DNA from: Enterocola sp045611845
GTDB lineage: Bacteria > Bacteroidota > Bacteroidia > Bacteroidales > Paludibacteraceae
DNA length: 64,000 nucleotides
Direction: 5' to 3'
Assembly: GCA_045611845.1 (NCBI GenBank)
Contig: JAZKXZ010000025.1
Location: forward strand, 248,001-312,000
The first letter of the stretch is position 1. Each line of letters begins with the position of its first letter. This document shows positions 1-9,289 of this stretch, one piece after another. The notes under the pieces were generated by a model. It searched no databases. It was given only the letters and a program-made list of their open reading frames with translations, and was not told the origin of the DNA. The translations under genes and the position numbers were made by a program.

Positions 1-2
1 AG

Positions 3-335
3 TTGGGCCAACCATATGGACCTTCCAATGCTTCACTAGCACATATAACATTGCGTTCTATATCTGGCGAAGGTTATAAAAACTTATACACTATTTTAAA
101 ACAAAGAGAATGTTATTCATTTTCTGTTTTATTTAATGTAAAATATGCAGACGATCGTTTGGTTGAATCATACGAAACAGCATCAGTGCTAAATGGTTAT
201 ATCGTAGAAATAGAAGAAATATTTAATACGCATCATAAGAAAAGCCAAAGTATGATTCTAAATATGAAGATATTGCTTCATGATGTAGATTATATAGGTG
301 TAAATACTCACAGAAGATTAGTAGTTAATAGTTAA
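3..335 (+). CDS. TssD/Hcp-like tube protein, 3' part (5' end outside window)
   Basis: This frame is open to the left edge, so only the last 110 or so residues are present and the TTG at base 3 is not a start. The residues GQPYGPSNAS, then SFSVLFNVKYADDR, then a strand near GYIVEIEE, fit the C-terminal two thirds of the Hcp-like TssD proteins of Bacteroidota T6SS, which form the hexameric inner tube. The family is usually about 130 residues, so about 20 are missing. It lies 10 bases before the first VgrG-like gene, the expected place for a tube protein next to its spike. Family assignment rests on remembered sequence pattern and context; a specialised Hcp carrying a particular spike is possible. 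Confidence 0.7.
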   Translation: MGQPYGPSNASLAHITLRSISGEGYKNLYTILKQRECYSFSVLFNVKYADDRLVESYETASVLNGYIVEIEEIFNTHHKKSQSMILNMKILLHDVDYIGVNTHRRLVVNS

Positions 336-345
336 TCATATAGCT

Positions 346-3300
346 ATGACAGCGGGATATAAGGTAGAAATCAAAAAGGCATTTAAAGATGATACCGCTG
401 AATCAGTCTCTTTTACACAAGATACTTCAGAGCAAGTGTCAGAGGTATTACTTAATGCTTCACTAAGCAAAAAGATGTATGAATCAAATTGCTTAGAAGT
501 AGAAATACAAACAGAGAAAGATATAGAAACCTTTCGAAACAAGTTAATAACACTTACAAACAATAATATAACATTAGCAAAAGACTATTATATATTTAAC
601 ATTAAACAAAAAAAAGAGAAGGTAGTACTAAAAGCTTATAGCCTAGATTACTTTCTTACAATAGATAAATTTTGTCAGGCCTTTACAGCCAAAACATTGG
701 TAGATGACATTATAAAACCAAGCTTACAACAATCTCAAAGTAAACATTTCGATAAGTTTAGAGAAATACAAACAGGTAGTAAGAGTGGGAATATTAGCAA
801 TTGCGTGGTGAGCAACGTGAAAAACTTTCAAGGTACTGTTATTCCATATGCAGTGCAATACAATGAGAGTTTATACGACTTTATGGTGAGGGTGTGCAAT
901 AGAGATGGTGAGTTTTTATATGTAGATGAAGACAATAAACTAAATATAGGACTTAAACCTACCAATTTGGTGCGTTTAAATTCTCTAAATCCACAAGAGA
1001 TAGAATATGTGGAGTCTTACAATGAATCTAATGAAGCAGGTTGGGTAGATAAGAATTATTTGTTAGGTTCAGAAAACAATACAGAAGAAAACACAGAAAC
1101 AAATAAAAAACTAAATATAGCATTTGGAGTTTTAGCTCCAGAATATCTAGAACAAGTAGAAACAGAAGAATATTCTTCATGGTTAGACTTTACCCATCCA
1201 TTTTCAGAAGCTTGTACCTTGGTGCGTGCATTAGCATTTGAAAGAACCCTTAAAGACTCCTTACTCGCTGCAAACCGAGTGATGTCATTAAACTATTCTC
1301 ACTATGAGCTTTTTGTATTATATTTTAATTCAGTATTTAGTAAACAATACCCTAAAGGAACATTGTTGTATTCATCTCCACTTGCAGTAGAGGAGGAAAC
1401 AGTATTGACTCGAGACAACAAAGGCTATCAAGAGTTGTATCGTATTCAAGAAGAAACAAAAAATGGTCAACTTAAGGTACTTACTACAGAACATCCAAAC
1501 ATAGGATTGGGTGGAACTATAATTTATAAAAACACTTCATACGTCTTATACCAAATTAATTTTTCCCTCACTTCAGACTGCGTTGAGCAATGCGAAATGC
1601 TTTTAGTTCCAAAAACAACTAAAGGTTTTTATCCTCTTCCAATGCCAGAAAAATATGTTAGAAAAGCTTCTGCACAAAGGGCTATTGTGGTAGACAATTT
1701 CGACCCTTCACGTTTGGGTCGTGTGCGTGTGCAATACCCATGGCAAAATGAAAAGATAGAGGGCAATGAGTACTCTTTAAACAATATTAATTGTACACCA
1801 TGGATTCGCATTTCTTCACCTATGGCATCTGATGGAGCTGGTTTTTTGTTTAGTCCATCTTTCAAAGATGAGGTAATGGTAGATTTTGAAGACGGAAATG
1901 TAGAAAGACCATATGTATGTGGTTCATTATACAATGATATGAATAGACCATCACTTCCTTCAAGAAGCCAAACACGAGGCATTGTAAAATCAATCACCTC
2001 AGTGAATGGTCATCATATTTCATTTATAGATAATGGTGGTGGGGAAAGGTATATTTCAAACATAATGCCATTTTTAAAATTGGCAGCCTCTTACGGAATT
2101 GCAGACCTTAGAATATTCGACGGTCCTTATTCAAAATACTTAGGCGGTGGATTTGAAATTGCCGATTATTATGGCATATATTCTATTACAGGTTCCACTC
2201 ACAATAGAAGCATAAATATCAGTTCTCCTTTTGGTACAGTAAATATAGATGCCTTTTCTGGTATAAGCATTGAAGCACCAATGGGCGATGTGAATATTGT
2301 AGGTAAAAATGTGAACATAGAAGCAAGAAACAATCTAACCATAACATCCGGAACCAATATTTCTGGATATTTCCGCAACAAAGAAAACTTAGGGATATTT
2401 GTAGAACCATTTGCAATGATAAACAAAGTAGCAGGTATAGATTTTAGTTTTATAAGAACATACTTAGAAGTGATACTTCGCCCAATAGGAGGAAATATGC
2501 TTATAAAATCTAATCGCTATATGTGTTTAGAAGCTGGCGATGGAGAAACAATTGTAGAAAGAGAAAGGTCAAACAATAGTTTTGGTTCATTTCTTTCTTG
2601 TACAAACAATAAATCTGTGGGCGATGTGCTATTAAACACCATTACTGGAACATATACAATAATAATGAATTATAATTCTATGTGTCAGAAGTGGGAGAGT
2701 TTGTCTGAAAGAGTAAAAATGTATAGAAATACTCCGATTCAATCTATAGGTCAAACGTTGGTAACAGATTTGGGTGTTATCACAGAAGAAGCATTGGAAG
2801 ATAGAGATTATATGTTAAACTCCGACGAATGTGGACAATTAAGAGCTATGCGCCGAACTGCAGAAGAAATTATAGAGATAAAAGATTCATTATTTGATAC
2901 TTATAAATTGCAAGATAAGGACATAAAATCAAAAATAGAAGACTTTGATAGCATTTTTAAATCTCAAATGAAGAATTGGAACCAAGATGAAGAGCTCCCT
3001 TATGTAATAAACTCAAAAGAGTTGATGTATAAGGAACTAAAATACACCGTAGATTCACAAAAGAATCTAAGTGATGTGATAGAGATGGATAAATGGAGTG
3101 ACGAAATCAATATAGAAGATGCTGTAAGAAGAAAAGAAGAAACAGGTATAGACGTGAGGTCTATATTAAAAACAGCAGCGCTAACAGCAACAGGGCTAGA
3201 TGAGTATTATAAGCTAAACGATGAAAGAGCGTGGACCGAACGCGAAAAAGGAGCAATTTTATTTTCTGATGATAAGAGAAACTTTTTTAAGATTGCAACA

Positions 3301-3378
3301 GATGGAAATCTTCAAAAAGCACACCCTAAAGACTATGATAAAATAATAGTAGATACAATTAATAGTATAAATGATTAA
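346..3378 (+). CDS. VgrG-like spike protein 1 (TssI)
   Basis: A 1010-residue spike protein of the VgrG family, expected to trimerise and sit on the tube tip. Residues 1 to about 420 look like the gp27-like base (YYIFNIKQK, VRVCNRDGEFLY). About 430 to 560 form the OB-fold region (RKASAQRAIVVDNFDP, GRVRVQYPW, TPWIRISSPMASDGAGF, DFEDGNVERPYVCG). About 590 to 720 are short beta repeats of the needle type (ITGSTHNRSINI, GDVNIVGKNVNIEARNNL). The last 280 residues are mostly helical and end in a beta patch (KGAILFSDDKRNFFKI) also found at the end of the next gene. I recognise no effector domain in this extension, so it may be a docking platform rather than a toxin. Confidence 0.88.
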   Translation: MTAGYKVEIKKAFKDDTAESVSFTQDTSEQVSEVLLNASLSKKMYESNCLEVEIQTEKDIETFRNKLITLTNNNITLAKDYYIFNIKQKKEKVVLKAYSLDYFLTIDKFCQAFTAKTLVDDIIKPSLQQSQSKHFDKFREIQTGSKSGNISNCVVSNVKNFQGTVIPYAVQYNESLYDFMVRVCNRDGEFLYVDEDNKLNIGLKPTNLVRLNSLNPQEIEYVESYNESNEAGWVDKNYLLGSENNTEENTETNKKLNIAFGVLAPEYLEQVETEEYSSWLDFTHPFSEACTLVRALAFERTLKDSLLAANRVMSLNYSHYELFVLYFNSVFSKQYPKGTLLYSSPLAVEEETVLTRDNKGYQELYRIQEETKNGQLKVLTTEHPNIGLGGTIIYKNTSYVLYQINFSLTSDCVEQCEMLLVPKTTKGFYPLPMPEKYVRKASAQRAIVVDNFDPSRLGRVRVQYPWQNEKIEGNEYSLNNINCTPWIRISSPMASDGAGFLFSPSFKDEVMVDFEDGNVERPYVCGSLYNDMNRPSLPSRSQTRGIVKSITSVNGHHISFIDNGGGERYISNIMPFLKLAASYGIADLRIFDGPYSKYLGGGFEIADYYGIYSITGSTHNRSINISSPFGTVNIDAFSGISIEAPMGDVNIVGKNVNIEARNNLTITSGTNISGYFRNKENLGIFVEPFAMINKVAGIDFSFIRTYLEVILRPIGGNMLIKSNRYMCLEAGDGETIVERERSNNSFGSFLSCTNNKSVGDVLLNTITGTYTIIMNYNSMCQKWESLSERVKMYRNTPIQSIGQTLVTDLGVITEEALEDRDYMLNSDECGQLRAMRRTAEEIIEIKDSLFDTYKLQDKDIKSKIEDFDSIFKSQMKNWNQDEELPYVINSKELMYKELKYTVDSQKNLSDVIEMDKWSDEINIEDAVRRKEETGIDVRSILKTAALTATGLDEYYKLNDERAWTEREKGAILFSDDKRNFFKIATDGNLQKAHPKDYDKIIVDTINSIND

Positions 3379-3407
3379 AGTGTTTAACAGTTTAAAATTT
3401 TAAATCT

Positions 3408-6400
3408 ATGGTAGAAATAGTTAATGCTCCAACTATAAAATATGCAGTTGAGATAAAGGAATTTAATGAAAAAACAGTAGAAGAAGGTAAACGTGGTTTG
3501 TGTCAACGTAATGTTGTAACTCAAACTATGGGTCCTAATGGTTTGTTGATTAATGTGTCTTTAACTCAAAAGATGTTTCAACCAAGTTCTTTGGAGGTTG
3601 TTATACAAACAAATAAAACAATTTCATCATTTGAAAGAAAATTAATTACATTGTATGCATACAATTCTGATGTAACAGAATTTGACACAAATGAAAATAG
3701 GCTTGTAAATAACTATTATATTTTTAATATAAAGCAAAAAGGAGAGTATATAACACTTACTGCATATAGTGCAGATAAATTTTTAACCATAGATAAGTTT
3801 TGCCAAGCATTTACTGGTAAAACATTAGTTGAGGGAATAATAGTTCCTAGTTTATCAAATTGTCTTAGCCCTAATTTTGATAAATTTAGGCAAATTGTTC
3901 CACAACAAAAAGAAACCGAAGAATATCCTTATATAATCAAAAATGTTATAAATTTCTGTCAAGGGGAAACGGAGTCAATTATTCCTTATGCAGTGCAATA
4001 TGATGAAAGTTTCTATGACTTTATGGTGCGTATGTGTAATAGAGATGGGGAATTCTTATATATGGACGAGGATAATAAATTATGTATAGGCTTAAAATCT
4101 ATTCAGAATACAAGCAAGAAAATAAGCGAAATATTCAAGGATGCAGAAATTGAATATATAAATACTTATAATTCAGTAGATACAAGTAATTGGGTCGATA
4201 GGAATTATTTAGGTTTAAGTTTTACATCAGGTGGTGAAAAAATAGAAGAAAAACCAGATGTAGAAGGATATATTTACGATTTTAATTTAGCACCTGATAA
4301 TGGAGTTAATTTACAAACACCTTGTTATGTATTGTCGCCAGACTATTTAGAAAATGTATCTAAGAAGGAAAAATATGCAGTAAAAGGTGATTATACGTGC
4401 AGGATGTCGCATATAATGTCTAAACTACATGCATTTGGAGATGAACGTAATGTTTCAGACGCTATATGTTCTGCTGCTTTCTCAATACTTCATGAAGAAG
4501 GTATCTATAAATATTGTATGGATACCATAAATAATGATTATACTGATATATACAAGAATAATGCTATTTTATATTCAACGAATAATACATTAAGAAATAA
4601 CGAAGGATATAAAAACATTTATAAGAAACAAGAAGAGTCAAACTCTGGTCAATTGAAGATAGTAACTTCATCTAAACCGAATATTAAATTGGGGGAGGTA
4701 ATAGAGGATTATGTGGTTTATGAATCTATAAAAACTATAGTAGAAAATAATGGAACTTACAGCGAAAGATATGAGTTACTTCTATTAAAGAGAGTTGATA
4801 CTAAATTTTATCCTCTGCCAATGACAGGGAAACGTATTAAGAAAGCATCTGCTCAAAGAGCAATCGTGGTGGATAATTTTGACCCAGACCGTTTGGGTAG
4901 AGTTCGCGTAATGTATCCTTGGCAACCTGCTCATAAAGATGATCAGACATATTGGGAAGAAATTAAAAAAGAGCAAGGAATGAGTGATACGAAAATAAAA
5001 GAAATGAAAGACAATAAGGAGGATGAGAAAGAAATTAAAGGGATTTGTAGATGTGAAATAAACAATAGAAAAAATTCTACCCCATGGATTCGTATTTCAA
5101 ATCCTATGGCATCAAATGGTGCAGGTTTTTTATTTATACCAGATATTAAAGATGAGGTTTTAATAGACTACGAAGATGGAAATATAGAAAGACCATACGT
5201 ATGTGGTGCATTTTATAATAATACTAATAGACCTTCTGTGGCATCTCAAAGCCAAACACATGGCAAGGTGAAATCTATTACATCGGCCAATGGTCACCAT
5301 ATTTCATTCACTGATTCAGGCGGATCAAGCAGATGTTTGAGTAGTATTACGCCATTAACTAAAACTCTAGCAGCATTTGGAGTTATTCAAGAACCAACTC
5401 CAGATGATGATAACAATAATAAAGATGAGGAAAAAGATAAAGATGATGGTAAATATTATGGTGGTGGATTTGAAATAGCAGACTATTACGGATTTTATTC
5501 TATCACAGGATCTACGCACAATAGGAGCATAAATATAAATTCTCCAATGGGTAATATATCAATGAATGCTCTTACTGGGATAACTATTAGTGCACCGCTA
5601 GGTGATGTGAAAATTGTCGGTAAAAATGTAAGTATAGAAGCTCGCAATAATTTATCAATAGAATCAGGAACAAATATTAAAGGATATTTCAATCTTTTTA
5701 GAGGTAGTGAGTACAAAGCTTTTGACGATAATCCAATATCAAATTTGTTATATTCAGCAGTAGAAAATGAAGTAGTAGATTTATCACTAGTAAGAAATGT
5801 TCTGGAGATGATAATTAGGCCAATTGGTGGTACAATGTTGATAAAGTCAAATAGATATATGCACATAGAGGCAGGTGATGGAGAAACAACAGTGGATAAG
5901 AATACTGAAAAATCTTCTGTTAGAAAGTTCTTTAGAACTATAGCAGGAAAAGAATCTCTAACAAAACATGCTATTGATTATGAAAGGATGTATAATGAAA
6001 CTCTTAGAATTTTCAAATCTTGTGAAAGAGTTAGACATGACTTAAATACATTTGTTCTTATTGTTAAGGAACATACTCAGGAAGTACAGGGTAATTTTCA
6101 GAAAATATTTGATGGTTCAAATATTAAAGAAGAGAATAATTTGGCTACAGAAATCACTAGTTTAAGTGAAGATGCTAAACATTATATTAAGCAATTGAGA
6201 AAGTCGTTTGATTATGCAAAAAAATCTAATGATAAATACTTCAAGAATGAAATACCAGATGTAAAAAATTATTATGAAGGCTTATGGTCTGCAATTGTAG
6301 GTTGGTCTGCCAATACACAACAAGTATGCAATTTACCAGAGTTTACAGGTACGAACAAGGTGTTTTACGATAAGGTATGCAACTTTGTAGAAGATAATTT

Positions 6401-6719
6401 ATCAGAGGAATTGGAAATAGGTCCTGTTAGAAATTATTCATCATTAGAAGAAATAGAAAACGCAATTGTTTGTCATGAAAGAAGAAGCAAACTAGGAGTT
6501 GCGGCTAATACCGCTATAAAATTCTTAGGCATAGATAAATTGATTGATGCTTGCGAAGAACGAATTTGGTCAAATTTAGATAAAGGATCAATTCTATTCT
6601 CAGATAAAAAAGGAAGTTTCTTTAAAATTGGTGATGATGGAGCTTTGAAAAAGGCATCTAGCATTAGTGACCGTGATGAAATACTTATGTATTTTGAAAA
6701 ATTGAGTAAGTTGAATTAG
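3408..6719 (+). CDS. VgrG-like spike protein 2 (TssI paralogue)
   Basis: A second VgrG-like protein, 1103 residues, starting 29 bases after the first and clearly a tandem paralogue: the gp27-like base, OB region (KKASAQRAIVVDNFDP, TPWIRISNPMASNGAGF, YEDGNIERPYVCG), needle repeats (GSTHNRSINI, VKIVGKNVSIEARNNL) and terminal patch (KGSILFSDKKGSFFKI) match in order. It carries extra charged insertions, one in the OB region (about residues 510 to 550) and an Asp/Lys-rich loop before the needle (about 665 to 685). Its wording seems more AT-rich, with more tta and fewer cta leucine codons than the flanking genes, a visual impression that suggests a different history. Tandem spikes usually serve alternative effectors; no toxin domain was recognised here either. 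Confidence 0.87.
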   Translation: MVEIVNAPTIKYAVEIKEFNEKTVEEGKRGLCQRNVVTQTMGPNGLLINVSLTQKMFQPSSLEVVIQTNKTISSFERKLITLYAYNSDVTEFDTNENRLVNNYYIFNIKQKGEYITLTAYSADKFLTIDKFCQAFTGKTLVEGIIVPSLSNCLSPNFDKFRQIVPQQKETEEYPYIIKNVINFCQGETESIIPYAVQYDESFYDFMVRMCNRDGEFLYMDEDNKLCIGLKSIQNTSKKISEIFKDAEIEYINTYNSVDTSNWVDRNYLGLSFTSGGEKIEEKPDVEGYIYDFNLAPDNGVNLQTPCYVLSPDYLENVSKKEKYAVKGDYTCRMSHIMSKLHAFGDERNVSDAICSAAFSILHEEGIYKYCMDTINNDYTDIYKNNAILYSTNNTLRNNEGYKNIYKKQEESNSGQLKIVTSSKPNIKLGEVIEDYVVYESIKTIVENNGTYSERYELLLLKRVDTKFYPLPMTGKRIKKASAQRAIVVDNFDPDRLGRVRVMYPWQPAHKDDQTYWEEIKKEQGMSDTKIKEMKDNKEDEKEIKGICRCEINNRKNSTPWIRISNPMASNGAGFLFIPDIKDEVLIDYEDGNIERPYVCGAFYNNTNRPSVASQSQTHGKVKSITSANGHHISFTDSGGSSRCLSSITPLTKTLAAFGVIQEPTPDDDNNNKDEEKDKDDGKYYGGGFEIADYYGFYSITGSTHNRSININSPMGNISMNALTGITISAPLGDVKIVGKNVSIEARNNLSIESGTNIKGYFNLFRGSEYKAFDDNPISNLLYSAVENEVVDLSLVRNVLEMIIRPIGGTMLIKSNRYMHIEAGDGETTVDKNTEKSSVRKFFRTIAGKESLTKHAIDYERMYNETLRIFKSCERVRHDLNTFVLIVKEHTQEVQGNFQKIFDGSNIKEENNLATEITSLSEDAKHYIKQLRKSFDYAKKSNDKYFKNEIPDVKNYYEGLWSAIVGWSANTQQVCNLPEFTGTNKVFYDKVCNFVEDNLSEELEIGPVRNYSSLEEIENAIVCHERRSKLGVAANTAIKFLGIDKLIDACEERIWSNLDKGSILFSDKKGSFFKIGDDGALKKASSISDRDEILMYFEKLSKLN

Positions 6720-6734
6720 AATACACTGACAATT

Positions 6735-8540
6735 ATGAGCACAATAGCAGAAAACTTTGAACAATGGCAATCTGAGTTAGAAGAACTTCAGAAGAGTGTC
6801 AAAAAGGATTTGCAAGAAATTCAACGTTGTAAAATGGAAGTGCAGTCTATGAAAAACAATTTGACTGACACTTTAGGTGAACTTAAAGAGCTTTCACGTG
6901 GAAAATTTATTCGAGACGATAATCGCATTATCCTTTCTGCTCCAGAAATTATTATAGGTAATGTAGATAATGATGGAGTACTTTATAATATGCCTTCACG
7001 CATTGTGGTGCGTGGCAACGATGTAAACCTAGAGGCCTCAGGTCTAGGAGGAATGTTGGGCGGAAGCGTGGTTACACGTGCTTCGCACATACGAAACATA
7101 GCCGAAGACCCAGGCAAAGATGGCAACGAGCACGCTGTGCTTCCTATGTCGGAGGTAGTTTCACAAGGCCGTAGTGTGTCGCTTATTAGCGAAGATGCTA
7201 CTGGGGTGTTTACTCGCCCTGCGTGTGCTAGCATTACAGGTGTGGAACTAAGTTCAGAAACAGGCATAGCAATGAGTGCCACACAATCAAATACCAATAA
7301 GAAGTCTATTCTTAAGGGTAGAAAAAAACAGCTAGAATCACAAATTAAAGACCTAGATTCTAAAGCAAAGAATCTAAAAAATGAGGTAGAATCTAATATT
7401 AAAGAACTAAAAAAAATAGTAGATACCGAAGACCTTTTAGGCAGTGTTACTGCTGCTCGTACAAACTACCTAGAGATAGGAGAACTTTATGAGTCTTTCG
7501 AAACCTGTTCAGCTATACTTTATAGTTCTATGGCAAATTATTTTAGTGTATTATCTAAACTAGCAGAAGCCAACAGACAAAAAACTTGCCTAGAAGAAAT
7601 GGAAAAAACAGTGGATAAAAATAAATCTTCATTTAAAGATAAAACCACTGGTACTTTCATTAGTATGCGTTCAGAAAATATTACAGCACTCTCTGTAGAT
7701 GGAGATGGCAACTATCGTGAAAATAAAGAAGCAGGAGTGAGCATCACTGCCAAACACGTAGACATTGGTACTGTGAAAGCAGACGAATCACTTCAAGACG
7801 ATAGTACTATTACAATGGCATCTCGCAAGGTAGAAATAAATACCCTTAATCCAAAGGTCGAACGCAATGACAAAGGCGAAATTACCAAGGCAGACTATCC
7901 TGCAGTGGGCGATGTAATTATTAAATCTAAAAACATTGATCTTGAAACTTTAGACTACGAGTGGAAGGATAAAAAACAACAAGAAAAAGCTCTTACAAAA
8001 GATAGTAAGATTTCTATTCGTACAGAAACTGTTGATATGTCAGTTACTGATTCCGAAGGTAAAGCCACAGGTAAAGTAGCAGTAAATGCCAAAGTGCTTG
8101 AGGTGAAATCTATGGATGTGGACAAAGATAAACGCACAGAAAAATCTCTTGCTAAAGGTAGTACAATGTTGTTATTATCTGAAAAGATGTTCGTTGGTGC
8201 TCGAGATTCAAAAATGAAGAGTACACAACTGCAAGTATCTTCAGATAAGACAGGTGTGTTTGCTGAAAACACCTTGGAACTACAACAAGCCAAAGCCGTT
8301 GTTCAACTATCAGGTGGCAATGTCGCAGTGGGAGGTGGCAGTCTCGACCTTTATGGCAAAACTACACTGCAAGGAGATGTTACTGCAAAAGGTTCTGTTA
8401 AAGGTGGCGATATAGAAATGAAGAATATGAAAGTTTCATCTTCTTTCAAATCACCAAGCACCTCAGAAGGCATCGCAGTGCCCGGCGCACCAGCCACAGG
8501 TTCGCTCTCAGCCAAACTAAAAGAAGAAGAGGTGAAGTAA
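6735..8540 (+). CDS. Large coiled-coil and beta-repeat protein of the spike cluster
   Basis: A 601-residue protein I cannot assign to a named family. Residues 1 to 60 are charged helix (EELQKSVKKDLQEIQ). About 60 to 185 are short beta strands with glycine turns. About 190 to 310 are a long coiled coil (QLESQIKDLDSKAKNLKNEV). About 310 to 570 are repeated strands such as SITAKHVDIGTV and VIIKSKNIDLETL that resemble the needle repeats of the two VgrG genes just upstream. The tail is Gly/Pro/Ser-rich. No signal peptide. It starts 15 bases after the second VgrG and ends at a strong terminator, so it closes the spike transcription unit. Possible roles are a spike-associated fibre, an adaptor or a loaded cargo. 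Confidence 0.6.
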   Translation: MSTIAENFEQWQSELEELQKSVKKDLQEIQRCKMEVQSMKNNLTDTLGELKELSRGKFIRDDNRIILSAPEIIIGNVDNDGVLYNMPSRIVVRGNDVNLEASGLGGMLGGSVVTRASHIRNIAEDPGKDGNEHAVLPMSEVVSQGRSVSLISEDATGVFTRPACASITGVELSSETGIAMSATQSNTNKKSILKGRKKQLESQIKDLDSKAKNLKNEVESNIKELKKIVDTEDLLGSVTAARTNYLEIGELYESFETCSAILYSSMANYFSVLSKLAEANRQKTCLEEMEKTVDKNKSSFKDKTTGTFISMRSENITALSVDGDGNYRENKEAGVSITAKHVDIGTVKADESLQDDSTITMASRKVEINTLNPKVERNDKGEITKADYPAVGDVIIKSKNIDLETLDYEWKDKKQQEKALTKDSKISIRTETVDMSVTDSEGKATGKVAVNAKVLEVKSMDVDKDKRTEKSLAKGSTMLLLSEKMFVGARDSKMKSTQLQVSSDKTGVFAENTLELQQAKAVVQLSGGNVAVGGGSLDLYGKTTLQGDVTAKGSVKGGDIEMKNMKVSSSFKSPSTSEGIAVPGAPATGSLSAKLKEEEVK

Positions 8541-8542
8541 TA

Positions 8543-8590
8543 AAAAGAAGAAAGGTGGATTTTAAAATCCACCTTTCTTCTTTTTTATTC
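8543..8590. terminator. Bidirectional terminator between convergent genes
   Basis: A perfect inverted repeat with 22-base arms (8543-8564 and 8565-8586) and A/T runs on both flanks, so it can end transcripts from either side. It overlaps the stop codon (8585-8587) of the minus-strand RRF-like gene. Confidence 0.85.
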
Positions 8591-9274
8591 CATTTTCATA
8601 CTAAACATCGAGTCTACGCCTTCGGCTGCTTGTTTTTCTTCGGTTGCTTTGCTTTCTTCTTGCTCTCCTGTTTGGAATGCTTGATATGCTTCTTCCACTT
8701 CTTTTTCTTTGTCTTCTTTTAGCTTTTTAACGGTGTTGGTGTGCCAATCATAGATTTCTTGTAGTTTGTCTTTGGCAAGTTGCATGTTTTCTTCTGAGGC
8801 ACCATTCATTTTTAATGCCACTTTACTACTACCATAAGAGAAAATAGCTTCAAGTTTTGTGTTGGTAATGTCGAATTGAGCCTTAATATATTCCATACAC
8901 ACATCGTGACGCTCTTTGTTCATTTTGGGCATGGTGTAATATATTACTATTTCATCTTCGCCAGTTATTTCATTTTTCTCTGTTTTTTCTTCTATTTCAA
9001 ATTCTGGGTGTTCTAGTTTAATTGCTTTTGTGATAGGAAGGACATATTCTTTGTCTTTAGCAGTAATGGCAAATTGTTTGTCATTTGGAATTGCCACAGA
9101 TGCCACTTCTTCTAAGTTTAGTTCTTTACCTTCTATTTTAATGGTGGCAGAAAGGAGTGCCATTGGGTCTGCGGTGATACATAAATTTGACAAATGAAAA
9201 TAAAACAGCATAGCGTGGCCGTTCATTTTTTGTTTGGTTTCGTCAAATAGTTCGTTAATAGTTTTGTTATTCAT
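8585..9274 (-). CDS. Ribosome recycling factor (RRF)-like protein with degenerate rRNA-contact residues
   Basis: A 229-residue protein whose first 200 residues follow RRF order. There is an N-terminal helix (DETKQKM at 11-17 against DAEVRM in E. coli RRF), a domain-II-like beta segment (EEVASVAIPNDKQFAITAKDK at about 55-75, then KAI), a P-x-M-N-K-E-R turn at 116-122 where RRF has PPLTEERR, and long helices with GASEENMQLAKDKLQEIYD (158 on) where RRF has ISEDD...DDVQKLTD. The conserved rRNA-contact motifs are gone: GRASP is replaced by TADPM (34-38), and the IRNxRRDA stretch by LEAIFSYGSS (141-150). A 30-residue Glu/Lys/Ala tail follows. It is therefore unlikely to recycle ribosomes normally. 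It lies 15 bases downstream of the PAAR gene in one operon, which suggests an effector, adaptor or chaperone role. Homology was judged by eye. Confidence 0.7.
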   Translation of the reverse strand: MNNKTINELFDETKQKMNGHAMLFYFHLSNLCITADPMALLSATIKIEGKELNLEEVASVAIPNDKQFAITAKDKEYVLPITKAIKLEHPEFEIEEKTEKNEITGEDEIVIYYTMPKMNKERHDVCMEYIKAQFDITNTKLEAIFSYGSSKVALKMNGASEENMQLAKDKLQEIYDWHTNTVKKLKEDKEKEVEEAYQAFQTGEQEESKATEEKQAAEGVDSMFSMKME

Positions 9275-9289
9275 AACTTGATGTTTTAA

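Noticed and set aside
1629..1997. 122-codon minus-strand frame inside VgrG 1
   Set aside because: Shadow of the OB-fold region; no known pattern.
2860..3378. Toxin domain at the VgrG 1 C-terminus
   Set aside because: No catalytic motif was seen and the region is shared with VgrG 2, unlike variable effector domains.
5495..5866. 123-codon minus-strand frame inside VgrG 2
   Set aside because: Antisense to conserved needle repeats, which explain the open frame.
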